Shown: piece after piece, positions 20,537 to 29,598 of the stretch | Position numbering within the stretch: the first letter of the stretch is position 1 | Layout: every line of letters begins with the position of its first letter | Assembly (NCBI RefSeq): GCF_035319885.1 | Contig: NZ_CP141285.1 | Coordinates: 434,001-498,000, forward strand | Source: Altererythrobacter sp. H2 | GTDB taxonomy: Bacteria > Pseudomonadota > Alphaproteobacteria > Sphingomonadales > Sphingomonadaceae | DNA: 64,000 nt | Direction of reading: 5' to 3' | Notes under the pieces: model-generated | Told to the model about the DNA's origin: nothing | Database searches by the model: none | What the model saw: only the letters and a program-made list of their open reading frames with translations | Made by a program: the position numbers and the translations under genes

Positions 20537-21377
20537 CGCCGGCCTTCAGCGTCTGGCGCCCGTCGCTGGCGAACGACCCCAGTTCCAGCCCCTCGGCCGT
20601 TTCGCGCACGGCCAGATGGAGCGGCTCGCCCGCAATCGCCGGGCTGACGGCGCGGAAGCTGAATGTCTTCAGCCGGTTCTCGCCGTGAATGCGCGCGGCA
20701 AGGCCGAGCAGCAGCGTAGCGATCAGCGGGCCGTGGACCACCAGTCCGCGATAGCGCTCTATCTCGCGCGCATAGGGCGCGTCGTAGTGGATGCGGTGGG
20801 TGTTGAAGGTCAGCGCCGAGTAGCGGAACAGCAGCGTTTCCGATGGCACAATTGTTTCAACCTGCTCCCATTCGTCCGGCGCAAAGGCACCATCGCCTGT
20901 CGGGGGCGGGCTGAGCGGTGCATCAGGCAGACTTGCCTCGCGATAGACCAGCGTCTGCTTCTCCCGCACTGCCTCGACAGCGTCTGCCGTGGTGACATGC
21001 TCGACCTCGACGAAGCCGAGTTTGCCGGTCGATCCGTCCTTCTCGCTGACCGAGACGATCCGGCTGGTCCGCTCGATCTGCGCGCCGACCGTGATCGGGG
21101 CGAGGAAGGCAATGTCGCTCGCCGCCCACATCCGGCGCGGCAGGGGTAGCGGCGGGAAGAAGCTGTCGGGGCTGTCGTCGCGGGCCGGGTGGCCGTCGAT
21201 ACCCAGTGCGGCGGTGGCGGCTTCAGGCGTGCAGAGGCAGAAGTGGATGCCCTGCGGCATCGCGCTGCCTGATGGAGCAGCCCGGTCGAGCGCAGCCAGC
21301 CAGCGGCGGCACAGCGCCTTGTCGGCCCGGTCGGTGCGGACTTCGGTGCGCCCGATCCAGGCATCCCAGGCGCCCAT
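20523..21377 (-). CDS. MaoC-like hydratase of the mesaconyl/itaconyl-CoA type
   Basis: A 284-residue double hot-dog protein resembling 3-methylfumaryl-CoA (mesaconyl-C4-CoA) hydratase and itaconyl-CoA hydratase. The N-terminal half has PLPRRMWAASDIAF and TSRIVSVSEKDG; the C-terminal half holds the active-site stretch LTFNTHRIHYD followed by YRGLVVHGPLIATLLL. The ATG overlaps the thiolase stop (TGATG), fixing the start and showing coupling. Its operon partners are a thiolase, a CaiB/BaiF CoA-transferase and an acyl-CoA dehydrogenase. The substrate is inferred only from family resemblance; a branched-chain or dicarboxyl-CoA is likely. Confidence 0.85.
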   Translation of the reverse strand: MGAWDAWIGRTEVRTDRADKALCRRWLAALDRAAPSGSAMPQGIHFCLCTPEAATAALGIDGHPARDDSPDSFFPPLPLPRRMWAASDIAFLAPITVGAQIERTSRIVSVSEKDGSTGKLGFVEVEHVTTADAVEAVREKQTLVYREASLPDAPLSPPPTGDGAFAPDEWEQVETIVPSETLLFRYSALTFNTHRIHYDAPYAREIERYRGLVVHGPLIATLLLGLAARIHGENRLKTFSFRAVSPAIAGEPLHLAVRETAEGLELGSFASDGRQTLKAGATLR

Positions 21378-22603
21378 CAGGCGGCCCGTTCGAACACGGC
21401 GGCCATGCCCTGCCCGCCGCCGATGCACATGGTCTCGAGGCCATAGCGCGCACCGCGCCGGTGCATTTCGTGCGCCATGTCCGCCAGAATGCGCCCGCCG
21501 GTCGCCCCGATCGGATGGCCGAGCGAAATGCCCGAGCCGTTGACGTTGAGGATTTCGCGGCGGCTGTCGTCTGCCGACCAGCCCCAGCCATTGAGCACGG
21601 CCAGCACCTGCGGCGCGAAGGCCTCGTTCAGTTCGACCAGGTCGATCTGGCTCCAGTCCATCCCCGTGCGGGCGAACAGCCGCTCCACCGCCGGGACCGG
21701 GCCGATGCCCATGCGGCTGGGATCGCACCCGGCGGCTGCCCAGCCGGTGAACCACAGCATCGGTTCAAGGCCGAGTTCCTCCAGCTTGTCTTCCGCCACC
21801 ACCAGGCAGGCGGATGCAGCATCGTTCTGCTGGCTGGCGTTGCCGGCGGTCACCACCGCACCGGGCGTCCTGGCTTCAAGCGCGCGCAATGCACCGAGGC
21901 TGTCCATGCTTGCATCCGCGCGGAAGCCCTCGTCGCGGGTGAACAGCACCGGATCGCCTTTCCGCTGCGGCACGGGGACGGCGACCAGTTGCGCATCGAA
22001 CTTGCCCGCTTCCCAGGCAGCGGCGGCGTTCTGGTGGCTGCGCACGGCATAGGCGTCGCAGGCCTCGCGGCTGATATCGTAATCCTTCGCCAGGTTCTCC
22101 GCCGTCTCGATCATGCCGGTGATGACGCCGAACCGCTCGACCGGCTGGCTCATCACCCGGCCCCGGGTGAGCCGGTCATGCAGGGTGAGGTTGCCCGCCT
22201 TGATCCCCTGACGCACGTCGGTGGTGTAGTGCTCGACGTTCGACATCGATTCGACCCCGCCGGCCACCACGCAGTCAGCCACCCCGGTCTGGACCATCAT
22301 CGCCGCGTTGGCGACTGCCTGCAGGCCAGAGCCGCAGCGCCGGTCAACCTGATAGCCGGGCACTTCCAGCGGCAGCCCGGCGGCAAGCCAGGCCCAGTGG
22401 CCGATTGCCGGGGCCTCGCCATTGCCGTAGCCCTGGCTGAACACCACGTCGTCCACCCGCTCCGGGTCCACCCCGCTGCGCTCGACCAGCGCCTTGAGGA
22501 TCACTGCGCCAAGCTGGCCGGCATTCATGCTCGCAAGCGAGCCCATGAACCGGCCCACGGGTGTGCGCAGGGGTGAGCAGATGGCAACGCGTCTGAGGGT
22601 CAT
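21377..22603 (-). CDS. Acetyl-CoA C-acyltransferase (thiolase)
   Basis: Thiolase of 408 residues with Cys90 in DRRCGSG, His363 in GHPIGATGGR and Cys393 in CIGGGQGMAA, so all catalytic residues are present. It is distinct from the thiolase at 9412-10593. It would cleave a 3-ketoacyl-CoA produced by the neighbouring dehydrogenase and hydratase; a hydroxyacyl-CoA dehydrogenase is not in the cluster and must be supplied from elsewhere. It begins 32 bases after the CoA-transferase stop and overlaps the next gene by one base. Confidence 0.95.
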   Translation of the reverse strand: MTLRRVAICSPLRTPVGRFMGSLASMNAGQLGAVILKALVERSGVDPERVDDVVFSQGYGNGEAPAIGHWAWLAAGLPLEVPGYQVDRRCGSGLQAVANAAMMVQTGVADCVVAGGVESMSNVEHYTTDVRQGIKAGNLTLHDRLTRGRVMSQPVERFGVITGMIETAENLAKDYDISREACDAYAVRSHQNAAAAWEAGKFDAQLVAVPVPQRKGDPVLFTRDEGFRADASMDSLGALRALEARTPGAVVTAGNASQQNDAASACLVVAEDKLEELGLEPMLWFTGWAAAGCDPSRMGIGPVPAVERLFARTGMDWSQIDLVELNEAFAPQVLAVLNGWGWSADDSRREILNVNGSGISLGHPIGATGGRILADMAHEMHRRGARYGLETMCIGGGQGMAAVFERAA

Positions 22604-22635
22604 GCTTCCGTATTCCTAACCGAGGTGGTGAAAAG

Positions 22636-23865
22636 TCATCGCGCTTGATCCGATAGCGCCACCGTCCCCGCATCGACCAGTTTCGCGATCGCCCCAGACG
22701 ACAGCCCCAGCCGTTCGCACAGTACTTCCTCGCTGTGCTGGCCAAGATAGGGTGCAGGCTTGGGGGCGCCCGGTTCGTGCCCGTGACGCCGGGCGAAACT
22801 GCGGGTGGCGGGATAGGCGAAGCCGCTCGGGTTGGCGGGCGATGGGCCGAACAGCGGGTTTTCGCCCACCAGCACGGGGTCATTCGCTGCCTCGTGCATG
22901 GTGCGATAGCGTTCGAACGTGCATCCCTGTGCAGCCATCCGCTGCGACAGGTCGGACCAGTCGAGTGCGTCCGCCGCCTGCTGGAACAGCGCGAACAGCC
23001 GTGCCCGGTGGTCGAAGCGGGGCGTGTCGCCATCCGCGAATCGCACGCCGAGTTCGTTCTCGAGCGCGGCGATCCCGCTGTCGATGCCGAATGCGGTAAC
23101 CAGCCCGTCCCACTGCTTCGGGGTAAGCGCGGCGACCATGAAGCGCACCCCGTCACGGCTGCGGAAATCGCGCCCGAACGCGCCCCAGATCGCGTTGCCG
23201 AGCCGCTGCCGGTCCGCCCCGCGATAGAGCATCTCCGCCATCGATCCGCTGTTGGCCATGGTCCCGATTGCGACATCGCCCAGCGGCAGTCGCAGCTCGC
23301 TGCCCTCGCCGGTGCGGGCGCGGTGGTGGAGCGCGGCCATCAGCGCGAAGGCACCGTAAGCACCGGTGATGAAATCCCACGCGGGAAGCACCTGATTGAC
23401 CGGCGGTGCGGTCGCCGCGTCCCAGTCTTCCGGGCCGCACATCAGCGGATAGCCGCTGGCCGCGTTGACGGTGAAGTCCATCGCCTGGCGCCCGTCATGC
23501 CAACCCATGACCCTTAAAGACACCATATCGGGCCGCCCCTGGGAAAGGACATCATGACCGAGGAAGCTCCGCTCGGGCAGGTTGGTGACCAGCTGGCCGG
23601 TGGCCCGCGCCAGTTCCACCAGCAGCTCGCGTCCTTCGCCCGATTGCAGGTCGAGCGCGACCGACTTCTTGGCCCGGTTGAGGTTCTCCCAGCTCAGGGA
23701 GCGGCCATCAGCCGTGAGCATATAGCGCCTGTAGTCGAGCCCGCCTGCCTTGTGGTCCACCCGGATCACCTCGGCCCCCATCTGTGCGCAGTAGAGGCCG
23801 ACTGTGGGCGAGGCGACGAAGCTGGAGACTTCGATCAGCGAAAGGTCCGGCAGGAGGTTATACAT
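22636..23865 (-). CDS. CaiB/BaiF class III CoA-transferase, 2-methylfumaryl-CoA isomerase-like
   Basis: Class III CoA-transferase of 409 residues. The putative catalytic Asp is Asp164 in PAWDFITGAYGAF. The N-terminus (SSFVASPTVGLYCAQMGAEV) and GGLDYRRYML resemble the sub-family of mesaconyl-C1-C4-CoA transferase (Mct), which moves CoA within one C5 dicarboxylate. The class typically works through a covalent aspartyl intermediate. It is second in the operon after acyl-CoA dehydrogenase, with a spacer holding three hairpins. The Mct-like call is by sequence resemblance; other CaiB/BaiF substrates remain possible. Confidence 0.82.
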   Translation of the reverse strand: MYNLLPDLSLIEVSSFVASPTVGLYCAQMGAEVIRVDHKAGGLDYRRYMLTADGRSLSWENLNRAKKSVALDLQSGEGRELLVELARATGQLVTNLPERSFLGHDVLSQGRPDMVSLRVMGWHDGRQAMDFTVNAASGYPLMCGPEDWDAATAPPVNQVLPAWDFITGAYGAFALMAALHHRARTGEGSELRLPLGDVAIGTMANSGSMAEMLYRGADRQRLGNAIWGAFGRDFRSRDGVRFMVAALTPKQWDGLVTAFGIDSGIAALENELGVRFADGDTPRFDHRARLFALFQQAADALDWSDLSQRMAAQGCTFERYRTMHEAANDPVLVGENPLFGPSPANPSGFAYPATRSFARRHGHEPGAPKPAPYLGQHSEEVLCERLGLSSGAIAKLVDAGTVALSDQAR

Positions 23866-23899
23866 CGGATTGGAGACCTATCTTGATTGCCGCATCACA

Positions 23900-23990
23900 C
23901 GGCCCGTAGGGCCGCAAGCGCGACTGCGCGCCCGCAGCGACGGGGCCTTCAGGCCCCATGAGCGAGGAAGTCGCAGCCCGGATGGGCTGC
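23900..23990. repeat. Array of three short hairpins in the acyl-CoA cluster
   Basis: CGGCCC-gta-GGGCCG (23900-23914), GGGGCC-ttca-GGCCCC (23942-23957) and GCAGCCC-ggat-GGGCTGC (23973-23990) lie head to tail between the acyl-CoA dehydrogenase stop and the CoA-transferase start. It may act as an intergenic RNA processing or attenuation element, or be a dispersed REP-like repeat. Confidence 0.6.
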
Positions 23991-23996
23991 GGAAAA

Positions 23997-25184
23997 TCAA
24001 GACTCTCTCCATTCGCGCAGCATGTGCTTGGCGATCTGGAGCTGGAGGATCTGCGTCGTCCCTTCGTAGATGCGGTAGATGCGGGCATCGCGGAAGAACC
24101 GCTCGGCATCGTATTCGGCAAGATACCCTGCCCCGCCGTAGATCTGCACCACCCGGTCGACCACCCGGCCGCACATTTCGGAAGCGAAGACCTTGAACGC
24201 GGCGGCCTTGACCAGGATATTCTCGCCCGCATCGGCGCGGGCGGTCACGTCGGCCATCATGCATTCGGCAGCGTAGATTTCGGTCTCGCTCTCGGCCAGC
24301 ATCTGCTGGATCAGCTGGAAGTTGGCGATCGGTTCGCCAAAGGCCTTGCGCTCGTTGGCATAACGCAGCGCGGAATCGAGCGCGCGGCGGGCATAGCCGG
24401 TGCTGGCCGCGCCGACCGAGATGCGGCCGTTGTCGAGGCTCTTCATCGCGAATACGAAGCCCTGGCCGGTTTCCCCGCCGAGCAGTGCCTCGCCGGGCAC
24501 ATGGACATCCTCCAGGATCACGTCCGAAATATGCGCCCCGGCCTGGCCCATCTTCTTGTCCGGGCTGCCGGTCGAGACGCCGGGCGTGTCCATCGGCACG
24601 ATGAAGGCGGAAACATGGGCGTTCTTGGGCAGGGCCTCCTTCTCCGTGCGCGCCATGATCAGGGCGACATCGGCGTGCGGGGCATTGGTGATGTAGCGCT
24701 TGGTGCCGTTGAGGATCCAGCCATTGCCAGACGGGTCGGGACGGGCGAAGGTCTGCATCGCCGCGCTGTCGGAGCCGGAGCCGGGCTCGGTCAGGCCGAA
24801 GCAGGCAATCGCGCCGCCCGCGATGCGCGGCCACCATTCCGCCTTCTGTGCATCGGTGCCGCCGTTCTTGATCGCGGAATTGAACATGCCGACGTTGATC
24901 GAGAAGATCGAACGGAAGGCAGGCGCGGCATAGCTCATGCACCTGACCGTGCGCGCATATTGCGTGGTGTTGAGCCCGGCGCCGCCGAATTCTTCCGGCA
25001 CGGTCAGGCCGAACAGGCCCATATCCTTCATTTCCTGCAGGATATCGTCCGGCACGCGGTCATTCTCGATCGTGTCGCGCTCGGCCGGGATCAGCCGTTC
25101 GCGCACATAGCGATCGAGCTGGTCGATGAACTGCTCGAAGGTTTCGGGGTCCATACCGTTCTGGCTGATGCCGGCCTGGCTCAT
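23997..25184 (-). CDS. Acyl-CoA dehydrogenase
   Basis: FAD-dependent acyl-CoA dehydrogenase of 395 residues, normal for the family, introducing a trans-2 double bond into an acyl-CoA. The catalytic Glu is Glu374 in YEGTTQI; CFGLTEPGSGSD and YITNAPHADV are FAD/substrate-binding signatures, and VQIYGGAGYL precedes the active site. The start at 25184 has GAGGAG at good spacing; the upstream in-frame codons have no family similarity. First enzyme gene of a minus-strand cluster with CoA-transferase, thiolase and hydratase. A small lipoprotein gene lies 34 bases upstream. Confidence 0.95.
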   Translation of the reverse strand: MSQAGISQNGMDPETFEQFIDQLDRYVRERLIPAERDTIENDRVPDDILQEMKDMGLFGLTVPEEFGGAGLNTTQYARTVRCMSYAAPAFRSIFSINVGMFNSAIKNGGTDAQKAEWWPRIAGGAIACFGLTEPGSGSDSAAMQTFARPDPSGNGWILNGTKRYITNAPHADVALIMARTEKEALPKNAHVSAFIVPMDTPGVSTGSPDKKMGQAGAHISDVILEDVHVPGEALLGGETGQGFVFAMKSLDNGRISVGAASTGYARRALDSALRYANERKAFGEPIANFQLIQQMLAESETEIYAAECMMADVTARADAGENILVKAAAFKVFASEMCGRVVDRVVQIYGGAGYLAEYDAERFFRDARIYRIYEGTTQILQLQIAKHMLREWRES

Positions 25185-25218
25185 GGCGATCGGGCTCCTC
25201 TTGTGATCGGCTTGTTTA

Positions 25219-25446
25219 TTATTGTGCGGGCGGTGCCGGAGCGGGCGTTTCGGCGCTGGTTGCTTCGCCCTCAACTGCGGGATTGGATAGCGCTTCGGGC
25301 GGCAAGCGCCGCTGCTCGAGCATCTCGGCGGCTTCGTCGAGTGCGCGGGCTTCGTCCACTGTCACCCCGCCCGGCCCGGGGTCATTCCCGGACGGTCCGC
25401 AACCGCCCAGAGCCAGCACGGCCAGTATCGTTCCGAAACGCATCAT
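25219..25446 (-). CDS. Small proline-rich lipoprotein
   Basis: Predicted lipoprotein of about 75 residues: MMRFGTILAVLALGGC is a signal peptide with lipobox LGGC, followed by a Pro/Gly-rich segment, a helical VDEARALDEAAEMLEQRR and a Pro/Ala tail. Start is uncertain (ATG at 25446, 25443 or 25458); no strong ribosome site is seen. It precedes the acyl-CoA dehydrogenase by 34 bases on the same strand, so they may be co-transcribed, though a functional link is not apparent. Confidence 0.65.
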   Translation of the reverse strand: MMRFGTILAVLALGGCGPSGNDPGPGGVTVDEARALDEAAEMLEQRRLPPEALSNPAVEGEATSAETPAPAPPAQ

Positions 25447-25476
25447 GGGCGCGACCATAGCGGACGCGCCGCAAAG

Positions 25477-25511
25477 GAAAAGCGGGCGAATCGGTTGCCC
25501 GATCCGCCCGC
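25477..25511 (-). terminator. Rho-independent terminator of the acidic lipoprotein gene
   Basis: Read on the minus strand, a stem of GCGGGCGGATCGG and CCGATTCGCCCGC with a GCAA loop is followed by TTTTCC. It lies 25 bases past the stop of the lipoprotein gene at 25537-25836. Confidence 0.8.
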
Positions 25512-25536
25512 CCTGTTTCCTTGCCCGATGCAGCGC

Positions 25537-25836
25537 TTACTCGGTGGCGGCTTCGGCTTCTTCCGCAGCGGCGGCAGCGACTGCAGCGGCAGCTTCTTCA
25601 GCGGCAGCACCGGCCTCGTCGGCCGACTGGTTGGCGGCATCTTCGCCAGCCGGTTCCGGAGTGGCGGTCGCAGCCGGATCGGCGACCGGCTCGGCCGTGA
25701 CATCAGCCATGGCTTCGTCGGCAGGCAGTTCGACGGTGTCGGCTTCGGCTTCTTCGGAGGCGTCATCGGCGCTGCCGCACGCAGCCAGCGAAAGTGCGAA
25801 AGCGGCAGCGGCGGCGGCCTTGAGGATTGTCTTCAT
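25537..25836 (-). CDS. Small acidic Ala/Glu-rich lipoprotein
   Basis: A 99-residue predicted lipoprotein: MKTILKAAAAAAFALSLAAC with lipobox SLAAC at Cys20, followed by an acidic Ala/Glu/Asp-rich tail with low complexity (EEAAAAVAAAAAEEAEAATE at the C-terminus). Similar in style to the lipoprotein at 18425-18676 but not obviously homologous beyond composition. The start is supported by GGGAGA before the ATG. A strong terminator follows. Function is unknown. Confidence 0.85.
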   Translation of the reverse strand: MKTILKAAAAAAFALSLAACGSADDASEEAEADTVELPADEAMADVTAEPVADPAATATPEPAGEDAANQSADEAGAAAEEAAAAVAAAAAEEAEAATE

Positions 25837-25962
25837 GAGTATCTCCCTGGAGTGGTGGATGGGTTGCGGGCCTGAATAGCGCGGGCGCCGGAACGCTTCA
25901 AACGGGAAAACGGCCTGCCCACGGTTTCCTGCACTGCCCCGCTGTGCCATCGCCGCCGGGCC

Positions 25963-27774
25963 ATGCCGCTGTCAGACAATCCCACTGCGCCCGCGCCTGA
26001 CCAGCCGGGGCCCGATACGCTCGAACAGGCGCGCGCGCGATTGCAGGCCCTGTTCGGGTTCAGCGATTTTCGCGGGCGGCAGGGCGATGTCGTCAAGCGC
26101 GTGCTGGCCGGGCAATCGACCCTGGCCGTGATGCCGACCGGGGCGGGCAAGTCGCTGACCTACCAGCTTCCCGCCACCATGCTGCCCGGCACCTGCGTGG
26201 TGGTGTCGCCGCTGATCGCGCTGATGCATGACCAGCTGCGGGCCGCCCGTGCCAACGGCATCCGCGCAGCCACGCTGACCAGCCAGGATGCAGACTGGCG
26301 CGAGACGGTCGAGGCCTATCGGGCCGGGGCGCTCGACCTGCTCTATGTGGCACCAGAGCGGGCCAGCCAGCCGGGTTTCCGTGATCTGCTCGGCTCCGCT
26401 CCGCTGGCCCTGTTTGCCGTCGACGAGGCGCACTGCGTGTCCGAATGGGGGCACGACTTCCGCCCCGATTACCGCCTGCTTGGCCCGATGATGGACCTCT
26501 ATCCCGGCGTGCCCCGGCTGGCGCTGACGGCGACTGCCGATGCGCGCACCCGTGCCGATATTCTCGCCCAGCTCGGCATCCCCGAACAGGGCATGATCGT
26601 GGCCGGGTTCGACCGGCCGAACATCCGTTATGCCTTGCGCCACCGCGATAACCCGGTGCGCCAGCTTACGGCCCTGATGGCGGCGCATCCCGGGCCGGGG
26701 ATTGTCTATGTGCCCACCCGCCGCAAGGCCGAGGAACTGGCGGACAAGCTGGCCGCCGCCACCCGCCGCCGGGTGCTGCCCTACCACGCCGGGCTGGAGC
26801 CTGAGGTGCGCGCGGCCAATCAGGCCGCTTTCGTCGACAGCGAGGACATGGTGATGGTCGCCACCGTCGCCTTCGGGATGGGGATCGACAAGCCCGACGT
26901 GCGCTTCGTTGCCCACGCCGGCATCCCCAAGTCGATCGAGGCCTATTACCAGGAAACCGGCCGTGCCGGGCGCGACGGCGATCCGGCCGAGGCGCTGCTG
27001 CTGTGGGGTGCGGGCGACTTTGCCATGGCCCGCCAGCGACTGGCCGAGGTTCCGGCCGAGCGCCAGGCCGGGGAGCGCGTCCGGCTCGATGCGCTCGCCG
27101 GGCTGGTGGAGACGGCGGGCTGCCGCCGCGCGGTGCTGCTGCGCCATTTCGGCGAGGACCCGCCCGCTGCCTGCGGCAATTGCGACAACTGCCTTGAAGC
27201 CCCCGGGGTGACCGACGCGACCGATACCGCGCGCAAGCTGCTCTCGGCGGTCTATCGCACGGGGCAGAGCTTCGGCCTCGGCCATATCCAGAAAGTGCTG
27301 ACCGGTGCCAGCGATGACCGTATCCGTCAGCGCGGGCATGACCAGCTGAGCGTGTTCGGGATTGTCGGGGGAGACGAAGCCCGCCTGCTCCAGCCGCTGG
27401 CGCGGGCCTTGCAGGCGCGGGGCTGCCTGGCGGCGAACGAGCATGGCGGGCTGGCGCTGGCTGGTGATGCCAGGGCGATCCTCAAAGGCGAACGCACGGT
27501 GGAAATCGTGCTGCCGCCCAAGGGCAAGCGCAAGGCCGCTGCCGAGGCCAACCCGGTGGGCGACCCGCTGTTCGATGCCCTGCGCGAGCTGCGGCGGGAC
27601 CTGGCGAAGGATGCGCAGGTGCCGCCCTACGTCATTTTCCACGATGCCACCTTGCGCGAAATGGTGCGGCTGCGGCCGGGATCGCTGGCAGAGCTGGGCG
27701 AAGTCCCCGGCGTCGGAAGCCGCAAGCTGGATGCCTACGGGGAATACTTCCTCGACGTGATCATGCGGCACTGA
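25963..27774 (+). CDS. recQ: ATP-dependent DNA helicase RecQ
   Basis: SF2 3'-5' helicase of 603 residues acting in recombination and replication repair. Walker A is PTGAGKS (Lys63), the DEAH box is at 154-157 followed by [13 protein letters not shown], and motif VI is [13 protein letters not shown] zinc-binding Cys cluster (CRR ... CGNCDNC) follows, then the winged-helix RQC region and a C-terminal HRDC domain with [13 protein letters not shown]. Length and order match RecQ. It is divergent from an acidic lipoprotein gene. Confidence 0.97.
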   Translation: MPLSDNPTAPAPDQPGPDTLEQARARLQALFGFSDFRGRQGDVVKRVLAGQSTLAVMPTGAGKSLTYQLPATMLPGTCVVVSPLIALMHDQLRAARANGIRAATLTSQDADWRETVEAYRAGALDLLYVAPERASQPGFRDLLGSAPLALFAVDEAHCVSEWGHDFRPDYRLLGPMMDLYPGVPRLALTATADARTRADILAQLGIPEQGMIVAGFDRPNIRYALRHRDNPVRQLTALMAAHPGPGIVYVPTRRKAEELADKLAAATRRRVLPYHAGLEPEVRAANQAAFVDSEDMVMVATVAFGMGIDKPDVRFVAHAGIPKSIEAYYQETGRAGRDGDPAEALLLWGAGDFAMARQRLAEVPAERQAGERVRLDALAGLVETAGCRRAVLLRHFGEDPPAACGNCDNCLEAPGVTDATDTARKLLSAVYRTGQSFGLGHIQKVLTGASDDRIRQRGHDQLSVFGIVGGDEARLLQPLARALQARGCLAANEHGGLALAGDARAILKGERTVEIVLPPKGKRKAAAEANPVGDPLFDALRELRRDLAKDAQVPPYVIFHDATLREMVRLRPGSLAELGEVPGVGSRKLDAYGEYFLDVIMRH

Positions 27775-27807
27775 ATCATACGGCCTGAGCCGCCGCCCGC
27801 TGTCCGA

Positions 27808-28590
27808 TCAGCGGGACAGCAGGACCGGCATTGTCAGGCCGGCGAACAGATCGCTGGTCGCACTGCCAAGCACCCAGCGGCGCAGGTTCGAATGGCCGAA
27901 CCCGCCCATCACCAGCAGCGCGGCGCCGCGTGCATGGGCCTCGTCCTGCAAGGCAGCGGCAATGCTGCGCGAGCCCAGCTCGGCCACGCTGTGGCGGGCT
28001 GTCAACCCGCGCCGGGCGCTGGTGGTCACCAGCAGGCTTTCGGCCAGATCGGCAGGCAGGTCCTTCTCGCCGCTGATGGTGAGGAAATCGGCCGCATCGA
28101 GATCGAGCAGGGCCACGGCATCGCCCAGCGCCCGCGCTGCAGCTGCGGTGCTGTCCCAGGCCACGGCAGCCTGCGATCCGCCTGCGCCCGCGCCATGGCT
28201 CTGCGGCACCAGCAGCACCGGGCGGCCGCTTTCGAACAGTAAATGCTCGGCAATGTTGCGCTCGCTCAGCATGCTGCTGTCATCCGTCCCGGTCACGATC
28301 AGGTCGTGCAGCCGGGCCTGCTGGCAGATGGCCTCGTGCACCGTCATCGCATGAGAGTGGCTGGTCACGGTCTGGCAATCGACGCCGGCCGTCCGCGCCG
28401 CTTCGGCGATACCCTGGGCCACTGCCGCTGCATCGGTGTCACGCCCCGGCGTGGTCACATCGAGCGGCACGACAAAGGCGGTGAGAGTGGCGCCGTGGTT
28501 GCGGGCAAGATCGATCGCCAGGGCAGACGGACCGGCCTGCGCGCTGCCCGTTTCGGCGGGAGCAAACAGGAATATCGAACGAAGGCTCAT
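27808..28590 (-). CDS. Tandem universal stress protein (UspA family)
   Basis: A 260-residue protein with two Usp domains. The second ends with the ATP-binding signature G-x2-G-x9-G-S (GGFGHSNLRRWVLGSAT) and MPVLLSR; the first has a degenerate version (GTDDSSMLSERNIAEHLL). Such tandem proteins are cytoplasmic and associated with stress resistance. It lies 12 bases downstream of the TerC-type gene on the same strand, likely forming an operon that links a membrane metal/pH protein and a stress protein. Confidence 0.9.
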   Translation of the reverse strand: MSLRSIFLFAPAETGSAQAGPSALAIDLARNHGATLTAFVVPLDVTTPGRDTDAAAVAQGIAEAARTAGVDCQTVTSHSHAMTVHEAICQQARLHDLIVTGTDDSSMLSERNIAEHLLFESGRPVLLVPQSHGAGAGGSQAAVAWDSTAAAARALGDAVALLDLDAADFLTISGEKDLPADLAESLLVTTSARRGLTARHSVAELGSRSIAAALQDEAHARGAALLVMGGFGHSNLRRWVLGSATSDLFAGLTMPVLLSR

Positions 28591-28602
28591 GATACGCTTT
28601 CC

Positions 28603-29598
28603 TTATGCCTTGGCCGCTGGCTCGGTTTCGTCACCGCGGGTCTTCCACAGCGAATAGCCGATTCCCGCCGCGATCAGGCCCAGGGTTACACCCAGGCTGA
28701 GCAGCGGCGGAAACTTGGTTCCGCCCAGCAGGAAATCGGAAACGAAGATCTTCGAGCCGATGAAGATCAGCACCACCGCCAGCGCATACTTGAGATAGTG
28801 GAAGCGGTGGATCATCGCAGCCAGCGCGAAGTAGAGCGCGCGCAGGCCGAGGATGGCCATGATGTTGCTGGTGTAGACGATGAACGTGTCGGTGGTGATG
28901 GCAAAGATCGCCGGCACCGAATCGATCGCGAACACCAGGTCGGCGAGGTTTATCACCACCAACGCCAGCAGCAGCGGGGTCGCCGCCAGCGCCAGCTTGC
29001 CGGTTTTCGCGTCCGGCACGCGGACGATGAACTTCTGCCCGTGCAGATCGGGCGTCACCCGCATGTGCCGGGCAATCCACTTGATCGCCGCGTTGTTGGC
29101 CAGGTCCGGATCGCTGTCGTCGGTGAACAGCATTTTCACCCCGGTCACGATCAGGAAGCCGGCGAACAGGTAGAGCACCCAGTAAGCCTGCTCGACCAGC
29201 GCCGCGCCGCCCGCAATCATCAGCCCGCGCAGCACGATGACGGCGAGAATGCCCCACAACAGGGCGCGGTACTGGTATTTGCGCGGGATCGCGAAGTAGG
29301 TGAAGATCAAGCTGATGACGAACACGTTGTCGATCGAGAGCGCCTTTTCGATGAAGTACCCGGTATAGTACTTCATGCCGAGGTCGGCCCCGCGCTCGAA
29401 CCAGATCCACACGCCGTAAACCATCGCCACTGCGATGTAGAAGACGCTCAGGCGGAGCGATTCGGCGATGCCGAGTTCGCGGTCTTCCTTGTGCAGGATG
29501 CCCAGGTCGAAAGCGGTCAGGGCCAGCACCAGGGTGATGAACACGCCCCAGAACCATACCGGGGTACCGAGCCAGTCGGCGAGGAGGAATTCGGGCAA
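28603..29598 (-). CDS. TerC/Alx family integral membrane protein
   Basis: A 331-residue polytopic membrane protein of the TerC family, members of which are linked to manganese export and to tellurite or alkaline stress. Conserved blocks include KALSIDNVFVISLIF near the N-terminus and INLADLVFAIDSVPAIFAI in the C-terminal half, with acidic residues inside membrane helices. It starts with TTG at 29598 preceded by AGGGAG. In other bacteria alx genes are controlled by the yybP-ykoY manganese riboswitch; a long leader here may play such a role. Followed by a universal stress protein gene. Confidence 0.93.
   Translation of the reverse strand: MPEFLLADWLGTPVWFWGVFITLVLALTAFDLGILHKEDRELGIAESLRLSVFYIAVAMVYGVWIWFERGADLGMKYYTGYFIEKALSIDNVFVISLIFTYFAIPRKYQYRALLWGILAVIVLRGLMIAGGAALVEQAYWVLYLFAGFLIVTGVKMLFTDDSDPDLANNAAIKWIARHMRVTPDLHGQKFIVRVPDAKTGKLALAATPLLLALVVINLADLVFAIDSVPAIFAITTDTFIVYTSNIMAILGLRALYFALAAMIHRFHYLKYALAVVLIFIGSKIFVSDFLLGGTKFPPLLSLGVTLGLIAAGIGYSLWKTRGDETEPAAKA

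Noticed and set aside
20523-21755. Longer hydratase frame starting at 21755
   Set aside because: The first 126 codons are a shadow of the thiolase gene; the true start at 21377 overlaps the thiolase stop.
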